Source: Candidatus Peregrinibacteria bacterium HGW-Peregrinibacteria-1
Lineage (GTDB): Bacteria; Patescibacteriota; Gracilibacteria; UBA1369; LOWO2-01-FULL-3
Direction of reading: 5' to 3'
Length of the DNA stretch: 64,000 nucleotides
Assembly (NCBI GenBank): GCA_002839505.1
Contig: PGYE01000001.1
Span: 124,001 to 188,000, forward strand
Shown: in pieces, positions 7,071 to 15,595 of the stretch
Layout of the letters: each line of letters starts with the position of its first letter
Position numbering within the stretch: the first letter of the stretch is position 1
Notes under the pieces: generated by a model
Seen by the model: only the letters and a program-made list of their open reading frames with translations
Database searches by the model: none
What the model was told of the DNA's origin: nothing
Program-made: the position numbers and the translations under genes

Positions 7071-9386
7071 ATGCGCTACCAAAGAACCCAACGACAAACC
7101 ATATCGTTAACACTCAGCCAAAAGATAAACTACTTTGTCTTTTTTAGTGGCATAGTCACACTGATAATTATCTTCAAGCTCTTCAGTCTACAAGTAATCG
7201 CCCACGATCACTACCAGGGAATCGCAACGCGCCTCCAAGCTGGATACGCCGAGCTCCCCGCCCAACGCGGTGAAATACTTATTAAGGACCATCACTCCCA
7301 AGAAGAATTTCGCCTAGCTACAAATACAACTCTCTACTTAATCTACGCCGACCCGCTCTTGATTGAAGACAACATAATGGTAGGAGAAACTTTATCCCCC
7401 TTACTATTCAATTTAGAACTAGAACGAGAAAAAGATGACATCCGCATAGCAGACCTCAAAAAAAACATGCCGCTCGATTTAACGGAAGAGGCCACCGCCG
7501 AATATCTGGAAAAAATCACCCCGCTCTCCGATTTCGATCTCGAAGTTAATCACAAAAAAAACCTCATCGAAAGCCTTGGACAAAAGCAACGACAACAAAT
7601 CCTCCTCTCAAACAAACTCGATCAAGGAACACTTCAAAACATACAACGACTTGGACTATCAGGTATTGAAGTCTCTGGAAATTCTGTCTTGGCCTATCCC
7701 CCACAAGTCCTAGACCGCAGCTCCACAGCTAAAATCCTCTCCGAATATGTCGAAATCCCCAGCCAACGCCTCGAAACCATCCTCGAAGGTAAAAATCGCT
7801 ACATTGTCCTTCGCAACAAACTAGAAGCCGACATTGCCAACCAAATCAAAGACATCATCAAAACCGATGACACCTTCCGCGGAATAGGAATGCAAGAAGA
7901 ATACTACCGCTTCTACCCTGAACAAAGCCTTGCCGCCAACATCGTCGGCTACATCAGTAGAAGCAACATCGGTCAGTACGGAATTGAAAACTCCTTTGAC
8001 AGCATCCTCAAGGGTAAAGCCGGCCAATTTCAAACCAAACAAGATGTACTTGGTAGACAAATTACGGTTGGTGACAGCATTCTCGAACCTGCCGTAGATG
8101 GAGCTGATGTCGTACTAACGATTGACCGTTCCGTACAAATGATGTCCGACCAAATCATTGAGCAAGCCGTCAAAGAATTCGCCGCCGAAAGCGGTCAAAT
8201 ATTGATAATGGATCCAAAAACCGGCGCAATCATCGCCATGTCACACTACCCCACCTTCAACCCCAACAGCTACGGTGACGCTTTCAACAGAGTGAAGGTC
8301 GAATATTCCGAACAGGACATGGAAAACCTCGTCCAAAGCACCGATGACCCCAACACCTATTACTTCTATACAAACCCACTCACCAAAGATCGCTATACCG
8401 TATTCAAAGAATACGACAACAACGGCTCAGCCCACTATTACCGCTACGAAAACTTTGTCGGCCCTGAAGTCTACCACAACAAAATTGTCTCATGGCCCTA
8501 CGAACCGGGATCCGTATTCAAGACCGTCACCATGGCCATCGCCATCGACAGCGGAGATGTCACCCCCAGCACCACATACAATGATGATGGACCGGTTGGA
8601 GTCGACTTTAATGTTTATAGCGGTGAATACGACTTTGAAATTAAAAACGCCACCACCTATTACGGCTTGGTCAATATGAGCACCGTCCTCGCAAAATCAC
8701 TCAACACCGGAATGACCTTTGTCGCAAAAAAAATAGGCCCTGCCCTCTTTTACAACTACATGAAAAAATTTGGACTGCTTGAAAAAACCGCTATTGAGTT
8801 TAATGGTGAAACCACCGGTCAAATCAGACACTACGACCAATGGACCGAATCAGAGCTCGCCACAGCCTCCTTCGGACAAGGTATCACAGCCACAATGCTG
8901 CAAGTTGCCAATGCCTACAGCGCAATCGTCAATGGCGGAATCCTTATGAAACCATACATCATTGAAGAAATTCGCTACGATGATGGAAACATAATCAAAA
9001 CCGAACCTCGAGAAATCCGAAGAGTCATATCCGAAGAAACATCCGACAAAATGATCGCCATGCTCAAATACACAGTTGAAGAAGGCCTTACCCCTGCCTC
9101 CAAAATCAACGGCCACCATGTCGGCGGAAAAAGTGGAACCTCTCAAACATATCGTAACGGAAAAGCCCTCACCGGAGCCGGCACAACCATCGGTACATTT
9201 GCTGGATTCGGACCAGTCGACGACCCCCAATTCCTAATACTCGTGAAAATAGACAAATCCCGAACCAGCGAATGGGGATCCAGCACCGCCGCCGTCGCCT
9301 TCAACAGAATGGCCACCTACCTCTTCAACTACTACAACATCCCACCCGACAAAGACGTAGTCAGCACAAGCCTCACAAACCTATAG
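7071..9386 (+). CDS. Class B penicillin-binding protein (PBP2/FtsI-type transpeptidase)
   Basis: A membrane-anchored DD-transpeptidase of 771 residues that should crosslink peptidoglycan. It has a short cytoplasmic N-terminus, one transmembrane helix at about residues 20-45, a dimerisation/pedestal region (PAQRGEI...), and then the transpeptidase domain with all three active-site motifs: SVFK at S481-K484, SLN at 543-545 and KSG at 687-689. Which septal or elongation role it has cannot be decided here. A FtsI-like assignment is suggested by its size and lack of PASTA repeats. Its ATG may lie right at the transcript start. It converges on two tRNA genes. Confidence 0.93.
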   Translation: MRYQRTQRQTISLTLSQKINYFVFFSGIVTLIIIFKLFSLQVIAHDHYQGIATRLQAGYAELPAQRGEILIKDHHSQEEFRLATNTTLYLIYADPLLIEDNIMVGETLSPLLFNLELEREKDDIRIADLKKNMPLDLTEEATAEYLEKITPLSDFDLEVNHKKNLIESLGQKQRQQILLSNKLDQGTLQNIQRLGLSGIEVSGNSVLAYPPQVLDRSSTAKILSEYVEIPSQRLETILEGKNRYIVLRNKLEADIANQIKDIIKTDDTFRGIGMQEEYYRFYPEQSLAANIVGYISRSNIGQYGIENSFDSILKGKAGQFQTKQDVLGRQITVGDSILEPAVDGADVVLTIDRSVQMMSDQIIEQAVKEFAAESGQILIMDPKTGAIIAMSHYPTFNPNSYGDAFNRVKVEYSEQDMENLVQSTDDPNTYYFYTNPLTKDRYTVFKEYDNNGSAHYYRYENFVGPEVYHNKIVSWPYEPGSVFKTVTMAIAIDSGDVTPSTTYNDDGPVGVDFNVYSGEYDFEIKNATTYYGLVNMSTVLAKSLNTGMTFVAKKIGPALFYNYMKKFGLLEKTAIEFNGETTGQIRHYDQWTESELATASFGQGITATMLQVANAYSAIVNGGILMKPYIIEEIRYDDGNIIKTEPREIRRVISEETSDKMIAMLKYTVEEGLTPASKINGHHVGGKSGTSQTYRNGKALTGAGTTIGTFAGFGPVDDPQFLILVKIDKSRTSEWGSSTAAVAFNRMATYLFNYYNIPPDKDVVSTSLTNL

Positions 9387-9394
9387 AAAATTTT

Positions 9395-9470
9395 TGGAGG
9401 CGCCACCCGGACTCGAACCGGGGAATAGCGGTTTTGCAAACCGCTGCCTTAACCACTTGGCCATGGCGCC
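9395..9470 (-). tRNA. tRNA-Cys (GCA)
   Basis: The minus strand folds into a cloverleaf with a 7-bp acceptor stem beginning GGCGCCA, an anticodon loop with GCA (within TTTGCAAA) and a T-arm with GGTTCGAGTCC. The 3' CCA is encoded at 9395-9397. It lies 8 bases after the convergent PBP gene and 20 bases downstream of tRNA-Trp, probably cotranscribed. Confidence 0.95.
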
Positions 9471-9490
9471 TAATTTTTAATCGATCCTAA

Positions 9491-9565
9491 TGGCAGGCCC
9501 ATCAGGATTTGAACCCGAACTTTTGGTTTTGGAGACCAACGTGCTACCATTAACACTATGAGCCT
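9491..9565 (-). tRNA. tRNA-Trp (CCA)
   Basis: Minus-strand cloverleaf beginning AGGCTCA, anticodon stem TTGGT/ACCAA around loop CTCCAAA (anticodon CCA), T-loop TTCAAAT, discriminator G and an encoded 3' CCA at 9491-9493. The anticodon reads UGG only, in line with UGA being a stop. Confidence 0.95.
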
Positions 9566-9634
9566 GAATTTCGCCAAGCAAAGATACCCCAAAGCCATTC
9601 ACCTCGTCAAAAGATTTATAGCTCTAGTTTTTTT

Positions 9635-9870
9635 TAATCTTCGCCAAATACTCCTTTTGCGTCACCGCAATTATGTCGAGCAATCATGCATTACGGGTGT
9701 GCAATCTTATTCTGATTGGGCGTATCGGAGCCTTTGCGGGCCGGTGCCGAATGAAGTGAGGCGAGCAAAGGCGAGATCTGAGGTGCGGTTTCCCGCTGGG
9801 GAAATCGACACAGTCCCAAACAGAATAAGATTACACACGAAAGCCCACTTAATCACTGAAAAGCACCTGC
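9635..9870. repeat. F2-type repeat, copy A, interrupted by an F1 element
   Basis: Bases 9635-9693 match the left half of the F2 hairpin element at 14618-14754 (shared blocks TTTTGCGTCA, ATTATGTCGAGC, ATCATGCAT). Bases 9839-9870 match its right half (GCCCA-TAAT-CTGAAA). The complete F1 element at 9697-9838 sits between the halves. The outer arms no longer pair well, so this copy is degenerate. A separate small hairpin, GCACCTG with CAGGTGC, follows at 9863-9889. Confidence 0.6.
9697..9838 (+). repeat. F1 structured repeat, copy A (complete)
   Basis: A 142-base element bounded by imperfect inverted arms (9697-9720 and 9815-9838, about 22 of 24 positions complementary). Inside lie a long-range stem GCCTTTGC/GCAAAGGC and a second hairpin GTTTCCC-GCT-GGGGAAAT closed by GTG/CAC. 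The core is nearly identical to copies C and D near 36.7 kb and to the half copy near 14.57 kb. It is intergenic, between tRNA-Trp and the 3' end of the gene at 9912. Small open frames across it are artefacts of the repeat. Confidence 0.8.
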
Positions 9871-9911
9871 ATCATTTCGACACAGGTGCCCATCTAGCCA
9901 AAGAACTCCTA

Positions 9912-12419
9912 CTAATTGAAGTCCACTCTCTTCACAAAACTCAAACCACTCAAATTATTAGCCTGAATAATACTATCCGAAACCGTATAAATATAGTTTC
10001 CGATATAAAGAATTCTCTCAATCATTCCATCATAAAACCAATAATAATCCTCTCCTCCGGCAAAGAAATCATCTGACAAATGTGTCACCGCTCCTCTCAA
10101 ACTGAAGCCATTCTCAACGCTAACATCATAAACATGTGCTCCAATAAAGGTCGTCTTTCCATAAGCGCTCCCCGGAGTTTGTGGATCATTTTTAATATTC
10201 TCCGGTATTGTCGATATACTTATTGGAAATGCCATCAGCCCTCTCTCTTCGTCAAACATCAACGCCTTATGATCACTCAACAAAGCACTCTCCGTACCCC
10301 GATCTCCAATCACCATACTGTGAAGCAATTTAGGATCAGTCAAATCTGTAACATCAAACATCGCCACCTTCATACCCTGATACCAGGCAAAATTGTCGCC
10401 CCACATCCAATCGTCATAAGCCGAAGGATCCACTGCATCCTTTCCAAATCCAATCACATAATTATCCTTGTAAGGATGCAAATAATCACTATAACCAGGC
10501 AACTTCAACTCGCCCAATATCCTTGGACTGGTCGGACTACTTAAATCCAAAACAAAAAACGGATCAACATTCTTGAAAGTCACCATATAGGCGACATCCC
10601 CCATAAACCTCACAGAATAAATTCTTTCATTCATTGCAACGCCCTCTAATCTTCCGACAACATTCATATCTTCATTCAAAACATACACATTATTACTCGA
10701 AGGATTATCATCACTCCAGAAGTCGCCCGTCGTAGTAGCAACCCGGAAATACCCCTCGCTCTCGTCCATCGAGAATTGATTTAACAAAACTCCAGGCACC
10801 GATCCAACACCTTTATATTCAACACTATTTCCATCCAATGCAAACTTATGAATTACCGTCTCTTCCTCATAACCTGCCGAACCACTAAAGTCCCAGTGAT
10901 ATTTCGCCGAAGCCACGTACAAATTATCCCTTGAGGCATAAACATCTCCCGAACTTCCCAACAACACCTCCACATCAACCTCTGAATCCAAATCGTCTAA
11001 CGACAAAGCCCCCACCATCAAATAATTATCTACATCAATAACTCCGGGCATATAAGTCACCGCATCGCAACTCGCCACCTCACGCACCTCAGCCTCACTC
11101 GAATCGTAAACATAAGGCAACCCCGCCTCTTCCTCAATCGTATCAACATAGTACGGATTGAACCACTTATTCATCACGAAATAAACTGTGCCATCCACCT
11201 TTCTTGACTCAGAATAATCACCATCATAAGAAAGTTCGCGCCACAAGCTAACATTACTCTTATCACTAATATCAAAAACCAATATTCTCGTCACAGAATT
11301 ATAATAACCAGGATATGGCATAATCGAACTTTCCATCATCGCCACATCCATCGGCCTAATCAAATTCCCCCAACTAGAACCCAAGACAACCAGTTTGTCC
11401 CCATCCAGGTACATATCTGTTCCCCAAAAAGCATCATCACCAAAAGTAATCTCGGAAAGTTCTACCATCTGATCTGCCGGATATGCCCTAACAACTTTCA
11501 CCGTATCATCCTTCAAATAATATATATATTCACCATCCGTCTTCACCATATCCGCCTCATCCACACCTTGCACCTGAACATTTGTCTCAGAATAACTCGG
11601 CGCTGACTCACCCGCTCCCAAATCTTCCGGCTGCGCACTTCCCGTCCCCTCATTACGAGACTCCTCCACCGGAGAATCTGAAGACATCACAAAATCATCA
11701 AGTCCCCATCGATAACTCATCGCATTTTCTCTGTTATACGCAGTCAACTCACTGCAAGAATCAAATTTTTGTAATGCACCACCCACCTCCACCTTCGCCA
11801 CACCATTTCTCAGACCCGCCATATCATTTGAAACTTTATAAGTTATCCCATTCTTCAAACGCCAAACAATTTCCGCCATCTCCGCCCTCGTCAATTCTGC
11901 CGAAAAACTATCAACTTGCGCCGGAATCGCTGACCTTTCCTCCAATGCGTTCACATAAGACTCATACCACACTCCTTGCGTCTCGCCTTCTCCAATTGCA
12001 AAAACCTTAGCGATCATCTTACTTGCCTCCGCAAAATTAATTGTATGCCCAGGTTTAAAACTTCCGTCCGCATATCCGTTCACAAGACCAACCTCCGTCG
12101 CCGCACACACATATCCCGCAAACCACTCATCAGCAACATCCGAATAACAACCACTACCTTTTGCTTCAAAATCTCCTATCTCCATCGCAATCTTCAAAAA
12201 CTCCGCCCTATTAATAGGCCGATCCTCACCAAAATTACCATCATCATACCCCACAACCACACCCGCTTCCCTCAGCGCATCAATCGCCTGAAAATTCGCA
12301 TGAATCCTCGTCACATCATCAAACGAACTCGCCTGCACACGACTCTCCGCCAAAGAAACTGTTGGCAGCAAAATTGCCACCATCGCCCCCAGCAAAAACC
12401 TGGTAATTAAATTTTTCAT
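9912..12419 (-). CDS. S-layer-anchored protein: SLH repeats plus beta-propeller domain
   Basis: An 835-residue secreted protein. Residues 1-25 form a signal peptide (MKNLITRF, hydrophobic core, SLAES). Three SLH repeats follow (roughly residues 32-195), each with the GY/NG-YxDGxF-N/TRAE pattern: VVGYDDGNFG..INRAE, LVNGYADGSFKPG, and a weaker third ending LTRAEMAEIVWRL. The C-terminal 550 residues look like the secreted C-terminal beta-propeller family (PF09826 type), with VQVQGVDEADMVKTDGEYIYYL and many short beta-blade segments. The SLH part should bind cell-wall polymer, leaving the propeller outside. It is a single-gene unit. The propeller's ligand or enzymatic role is unknown. Confidence 0.88.
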   Translation of the reverse strand: MKNLITRFLLGAMVAILLPTVSLAESRVQASSFDDVTRIHANFQAIDALREAGVVVGYDDGNFGEDRPINRAEFLKIAMEIGDFEAKGSGCYSDVADEWFAGYVCAATEVGLVNGYADGSFKPGHTINFAEASKMIAKVFAIGEGETQGVWYESYVNALEERSAIPAQVDSFSAELTRAEMAEIVWRLKNGITYKVSNDMAGLRNGVAKVEVGGALQKFDSCSELTAYNRENAMSYRWGLDDFVMSSDSPVEESRNEGTGSAQPEDLGAGESAPSYSETNVQVQGVDEADMVKTDGEYIYYLKDDTVKVVRAYPADQMVELSEITFGDDAFWGTDMYLDGDKLVVLGSSWGNLIRPMDVAMMESSIMPYPGYYNSVTRILVFDISDKSNVSLWRELSYDGDYSESRKVDGTVYFVMNKWFNPYYVDTIEEEAGLPYVYDSSEAEVREVASCDAVTYMPGVIDVDNYLMVGALSLDDLDSEVDVEVLLGSSGDVYASRDNLYVASAKYHWDFSGSAGYEEETVIHKFALDGNSVEYKGVGSVPGVLLNQFSMDESEGYFRVATTTGDFWSDDNPSSNNVYVLNEDMNVVGRLEGVAMNERIYSVRFMGDVAYMVTFKNVDPFFVLDLSSPTSPRILGELKLPGYSDYLHPYKDNYVIGFGKDAVDPSAYDDWMWGDNFAWYQGMKVAMFDVTDLTDPKLLHSMVIGDRGTESALLSDHKALMFDEERGLMAFPISISTIPENIKNDPQTPGSAYGKTTFIGAHVYDVSVENGFSLRGAVTHLSDDFFAGGEDYYWFYDGMIERILYIGNYIYTVSDSIIQANNLSGLSFVKRVDFN

Positions 12420-12509
12420 AAATAAAAGTTAAAAAATAACCAAGAAAAATATACCAGATAATCCCAACAAAAACATCAACGATAAATGATCACACAGGCA
12501 CGACAAGCG

Positions 12510-12538
12510 TTGTCAATAGACCCGTTTAGTGGTATAAT
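12510..12538 (+). promoter_or_regulatory. Strong promoter of the paired-Cys lipoprotein genes
   Basis: TTGTCA (12510-12515), 17-base spacer, perfect TATAAT (12533-12538). The leader is about 27 bases. A small palindrome GACAA-GCG-TTGTC at 12502-12514 overlaps the -35 and could be an operator. Confidence 0.75.
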
Positions 12539-12571
12539 TGAAAAGGTTTTTAGCCGTAATCAAAAACAAAA

Positions 12572-13627
12572 ATGAAAAAAATAGCTATCCTGACCCTAGG
12601 GATATTAGCCATATCTGCCTGCCAATCAACACCTCAACAATCCACCGAAAACATCCAAACACCCAATTCAGACCAAACCAGGACTCTTCAGCCTATGGAT
12701 CCTGTTATTATAGGAGGATATTTAGCTTTAGCTTGGGGAGGTGGAGGACCGGAAGACCTAGAAGAAATATGCGAGTCCGTCTCCGATGCTACTGAGAAAA
12801 CTAACTGCTTTAAAAACGTCGCCGACTATAAGATCATGAGGACAATTACCGAAAGAATCAAAGAAGGAGAAGATTCTATCATCTGCCTCGAAGCTTCCCA
12901 TCCCCACTATCAACGAGAATGTTTAACAGAAATCATTGCAAGAAAATACCTTCCGGCCTCCGCTCGTGAAACAGCTGAAAATCATCTGCTAAAGGTTGAA
13001 AAAACAATTATGGAAGCCCCTCAAGACCTCCCATACATCGCTCACGATAAAAACTTAATAGCAATATTATTGGATACAAATCCATCCCCCCAGCAGTGCG
13101 ACACTCTAGATGCTACCTACCAAGAATTGTGTCGTATCACTATTGAAGAAATGAATAATCTCAAAGAAATAGTAGAACAAGGCGATTCTAAAAAATGCCT
13201 AAACCTAAAAACCGAATCATATCAAAAACCTTGCATCAACATGATTCAAAACGATCTTCCCAGCCCAAGCAACGACGATAATTCAACACTGTATGACCTA
13301 AACTTAATACGGGCACTTAGACAAAATGATACATCAAAATGTGATCAGTTAGCAGACCCCTCACAAAAAGAACCCTGTGTAACCGCAATCAACCTCATGG
13401 GCCAGGTAACATTAGCTTTAGAACAACTAGACACTACAATCTGTGAAGCTATACCCTACGAAAAAATCTCCGCAACCTGCGACCAAATGGTCAGAATCAA
13501 CAAATATAGCCAAGAATCACAAGATTATATAGATGACGCATTTATTGAATACCAAAGCGGATTTGAATATGACTACAAATATGATAATGAAAAAGAATCA
13601 ACAAAAACAGTAGGCCCCTTAAGATAA
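12572..13627 (+). CDS. Lipoprotein with six tandem paired-Cys (C-x10/11-C) units
   Basis: A 351-residue lipoprotein with signal MKKIAILTLGILAISAC (lipobox ISAC). After a Thr/Gln-rich linker the mature protein carries six copies of a Cys pair separated by 10-11 residues, for example ICESVSDATEKTNC, CLEASHPHYQREC, CLNLKTESYQKPC and CDQLADPSQKEPC. Each is followed by a short hydrophobic helix start. The spacing suggests helical hairpins each closed by a disulfide. No family is recognised. It is followed 19 bases later by a second lipoprotein with two units of the same kind, so the two probably form an operon and are related. Likely outer-face exposure; function unknown. Confidence 0.85.
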   Translation: MKKIAILTLGILAISACQSTPQQSTENIQTPNSDQTRTLQPMDPVIIGGYLALAWGGGGPEDLEEICESVSDATEKTNCFKNVADYKIMRTITERIKEGEDSIICLEASHPHYQRECLTEIIARKYLPASARETAENHLLKVEKTIMEAPQDLPYIAHDKNLIAILLDTNPSPQQCDTLDATYQELCRITIEEMNNLKEIVEQGDSKKCLNLKTESYQKPCINMIQNDLPSPSNDDNSTLYDLNLIRALRQNDTSKCDQLADPSQKEPCVTAINLMGQVTLALEQLDTTICEAIPYEKISATCDQMVRINKYSQESQDYIDDAFIEYQSGFEYDYKYDNEKESTKTVGPLR

Positions 13628-13646
13628 TCCAATAAAAACCAAAACA

Positions 13647-14495
13647 ATGAAAAAAACATTAATATTCACAATCATAAGCGCCTTCCTCCTGTCCGCCTGC
13701 AGCACCACCCCAGACCAACCAATTGAAACCTCCGAATCAACCACGACAGTTGAAACAAAAGAAAACACATCTCCTCAAAATTTTGATGAAAACTTCCTCT
13801 TAGCAATTTGGCAAGAAAATGAAGTATTCTGTGCCGATCTTGAAGAAAAAAATGACCAAGAAAAATGTATCAACACCGTCAGCACACTCCGCCTCATCAC
13901 CCGATCCCTTATGTTAAATTCTCCTGAACTCTGCAACGAAATATCCAACACTGAATACAAAACTTACTGTGCAGAAGAATTGAAATCACACCTCGCCAAA
14001 CTCAACCAGCTCGACACTAAAAGAATTGCAGATACAAGCCGCATTCATAAAGTGCTCGCCGCCGCAAACCTAAGTGGTGACCTAGTATTACCAACCAAAG
14101 TATTCTGCTTCAATGCACAAAATACTGAAGAACTACGAAATAATTTACCCTCGGAGACTAGAAGCTACCTACGAGACACAGACCTTGAATTACCATCAAT
14201 GTCTTACTTCAGCTACGAATCACACGCTCCAGAGAGATTAATAGGACAAAATCATATAACATTTCGCGAAAAAAATAACGAATACCTAGTAAGCTGCAAA
14301 ACTTCAGAGATGCTCTACCTCTACAACACCGATCAAAATGGCGACGCTTACTTCGGACTCTACACAACCGTCAACAACCCCAAAAATGGTAATATTGACT
14401 GCAATAACATCACCCTCCCCGACCCGGAAACAGAGCTACAATCCGAAGGTCAATGCTTTGGGATCATCAACAAGTACGGCTTAGCAACAGACTAG
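13647..14495 (+). CDS. Lipoprotein with two paired-Cys units and a novel C-terminal domain
   Basis: 282 residues, with signal peptide MKKTLIFTIISAFLLSAC and lipobox LSAC. Two C-x11-C units near residues 68-110 (CADLEEKNDQEKC and CNEISNTEYKTYC) match those in the preceding gene. They are followed by a different domain of about 150 residues with a few further Cys (VFCFNAQ, VSCKTSE, DCNN...QCFG). It lies 19 bases after its neighbour and probably shares its transcript. Downstream come F1 and F2 repeat copies, not a clear terminator. No function is known. Confidence 0.83.
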   Translation: MKKTLIFTIISAFLLSACSTTPDQPIETSESTTTVETKENTSPQNFDENFLLAIWQENEVFCADLEEKNDQEKCINTVSTLRLITRSLMLNSPELCNEISNTEYKTYCAEELKSHLAKLNQLDTKRIADTSRIHKVLAAANLSGDLVLPTKVFCFNAQNTEELRNNLPSETRSYLRDTDLELPSMSYFSYESHAPERLIGQNHITFREKNNEYLVSCKTSEMLYLYNTDQNGDAYFGLYTTVNNPKNGNIDCNNITLPDPETELQSEGQCFGIINKYGLATD

Positions 14496-14545
14496 TAACC
14501 AGCTCTAGTTTAAACAGTAAAATTTCTAAAAAGTAAAAAGTTTAC

Positions 14546-14597
14546 GGTGGGAATCTTGTTCTTCTTGGATGTATCGGAGCCCTTGCGGGCCGGTGCC
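14546..14597 (+). repeat. F1 structured repeat, copy B (5' half only)
   Basis: About 52 bases match the left arm and the start of the F1 core (TATCGGAGCCCTTGCGGGCC, ending GGTGCC). After that the similarity to copies A, C and D stops abruptly. The right half is missing, so this is a truncated copy, with F2 beginning 21 bases later. Confidence 0.65.
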
Positions 14598-14617
14598 TTC
14601 TACAGACGGTATTCATG

Positions 14618-14754
14618 GTAATCTTCTCTCACTACTTATTTTGCGTCATTGCGATTATGTCGAGCGATCATGCATCGCTAGACATGGGCAAGGCGTACAT
14701 GCTAGCCGCAGCCCATCTAATTGCTGAAAGCAAAATAAGTATGGTGAAGATTAC
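14618..14754. repeat. F2 hairpin repeat, copy B (intact)
   Basis: A 137-base inverted-repeat element. The outer arms GTAATCTTC/GAAGATTAC (9 bp) and TACTTATTTTGC/GCAAAATAAGTA (12 bp, perfect) pair. Inside are GCGAT-CATGC-ATCGC and an ATGGGC/GCCCAT stem enclosing GGC/GCC. It lies between the lipoprotein operon and sufC. A related, interrupted copy is at 9635-9870. An open frame runs through it in phase with sufC, but the hairpin and the downstream ATG at 14825 argue that it is not translated. Confidence 0.7.
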
Positions 14755-14766
14755 CTCCCCACAATA

Positions 14767-14796
14767 TTGGACTAACCATCATGAATATGCTAATTT
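14767..14796 (+). promoter_or_regulatory. Possible promoter of the suf operon
   Basis: TTGGAC (14767-14772), 18-base spacer, TAATTT (14791-14796). The leader to the sufC ATG at 14825 would be about 22 bases, which fits the other genes of the window. Both boxes are imperfect. Confidence 0.35.
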
Positions 14797-14824
14797 CAGC
14801 CGGCACTCCTTTAGCAATAAATTC

Positions 14825-15586
14825 ATGAATCACACACTAAAAATCCAAAACCTTCACGCTGAAATTGATGGACAAAAAATCATCAAAGGCTTCGACCTGA
14901 CCATAAAATCCGGCGAAATTCATGTCATCATGGGACCAAACGGATCCGGCAAATCCACGCTCTGTAAAATAGTCATGGGACACCCCTCTTACGAAATAAC
15001 AGAGGGTCAAATCCTCTTCGACGACAAAGAAATCAGCGACCTCGAACCCAACGAACGCGCCAACCTCGGAATATTCCTCGGTTTCCAACACCCTTTTGAA
15101 ATTCCCGGCGTAACATTAGGAAATTTTCTCAGACAAGCCCACAATGCCAATCAAAAAGCCACAAACAAAGAATTCACCCCTGCATCTCCCGTCAAATTCA
15201 TGCAAGATGTCAAAGCCGAGCTTGAAAACCTCAAAATGGAAGCCTCCTTTGCCGCTCGCTTCGTAAACGAAAACTTCTCTGGCGGTGAAAAAAAACGCGC
15301 CGAAATCGCACAAATGAACATTCTCAAACCCAACACCATTCTCCTTGATGAGATCGACTCCGGACTCGATATTGACGCCCTAAAAGTAGTTGCCGAAGGT
15401 ATCAATAAAAACTTCCAAGAAAACAACCCCGCAATCCTGATAATCACCCACTATCAAAGAATCCTCAATTATATCGTCCCCCACCATGTTCACATCATGC
15501 ACGACGGAAAAATCGTCAAATCCGGTGACCACAAGCTCGCCACAACACTCGAAGAAACCGGCTACGAACAATACATCACGAACTAA
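14825..15586 (+). CDS. sufC: SufC, ABC-type ATPase of the SUF Fe-S assembly complex
   Basis: ATPase subunit of the SufBCD scaffold that builds iron-sulfur clusters in the cytoplasm. From the ATG at 14825 it has 253 residues, the family norm. An in-frame ATG 210 bases upstream would add 70 residues encoded by the F2 hairpin and was rejected. Visible motifs: Walker A GPNGSGKST (residues 37-45), the Suf-type FLGFQHPFEIPGV Q-loop, ABC signature NFSGGEKKRAEI and Walker B ILLDEIDSGLDIDAL with the catalytic Glu, then ITHYQRIL. It is first of six suf genes with gaps of 9-34 bases. Confidence 0.97.
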   Translation: MNHTLKIQNLHAEIDGQKIIKGFDLTIKSGEIHVIMGPNGSGKSTLCKIVMGHPSYEITEGQILFDDKEISDLEPNERANLGIFLGFQHPFEIPGVTLGNFLRQAHNANQKATNKEFTPASPVKFMQDVKAELENLKMEASFAARFVNENFSGGEKKRAEIAQMNILKPNTILLDEIDSGLDIDALKVVAEGINKNFQENNPAILIITHYQRILNYIVPHHVHIMHDGKIVKSGDHKLATTLEETGYEQYITN

Positions 15587-15595
15587 TAACCGTTC

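Noticed and set aside
9558-10076. Open frame over tRNA-Trp and F1 copy A, and a similar one at 36492-36764
   Set aside because: Both are translations of the F1 repeat (shared peptide SLCGPVPNE) and overlap tRNA, repeat or pgm sequence. The similarity between them is the DNA repeat, not a protein family.
14615-14824. In-frame N-terminal extension of sufC by 70 residues
   Set aside because: The stretch is the F2 hairpin repeat, does not resemble any SufC, and the ATG at 14825 gives a normal-length protein with a plausible promoter upstream.
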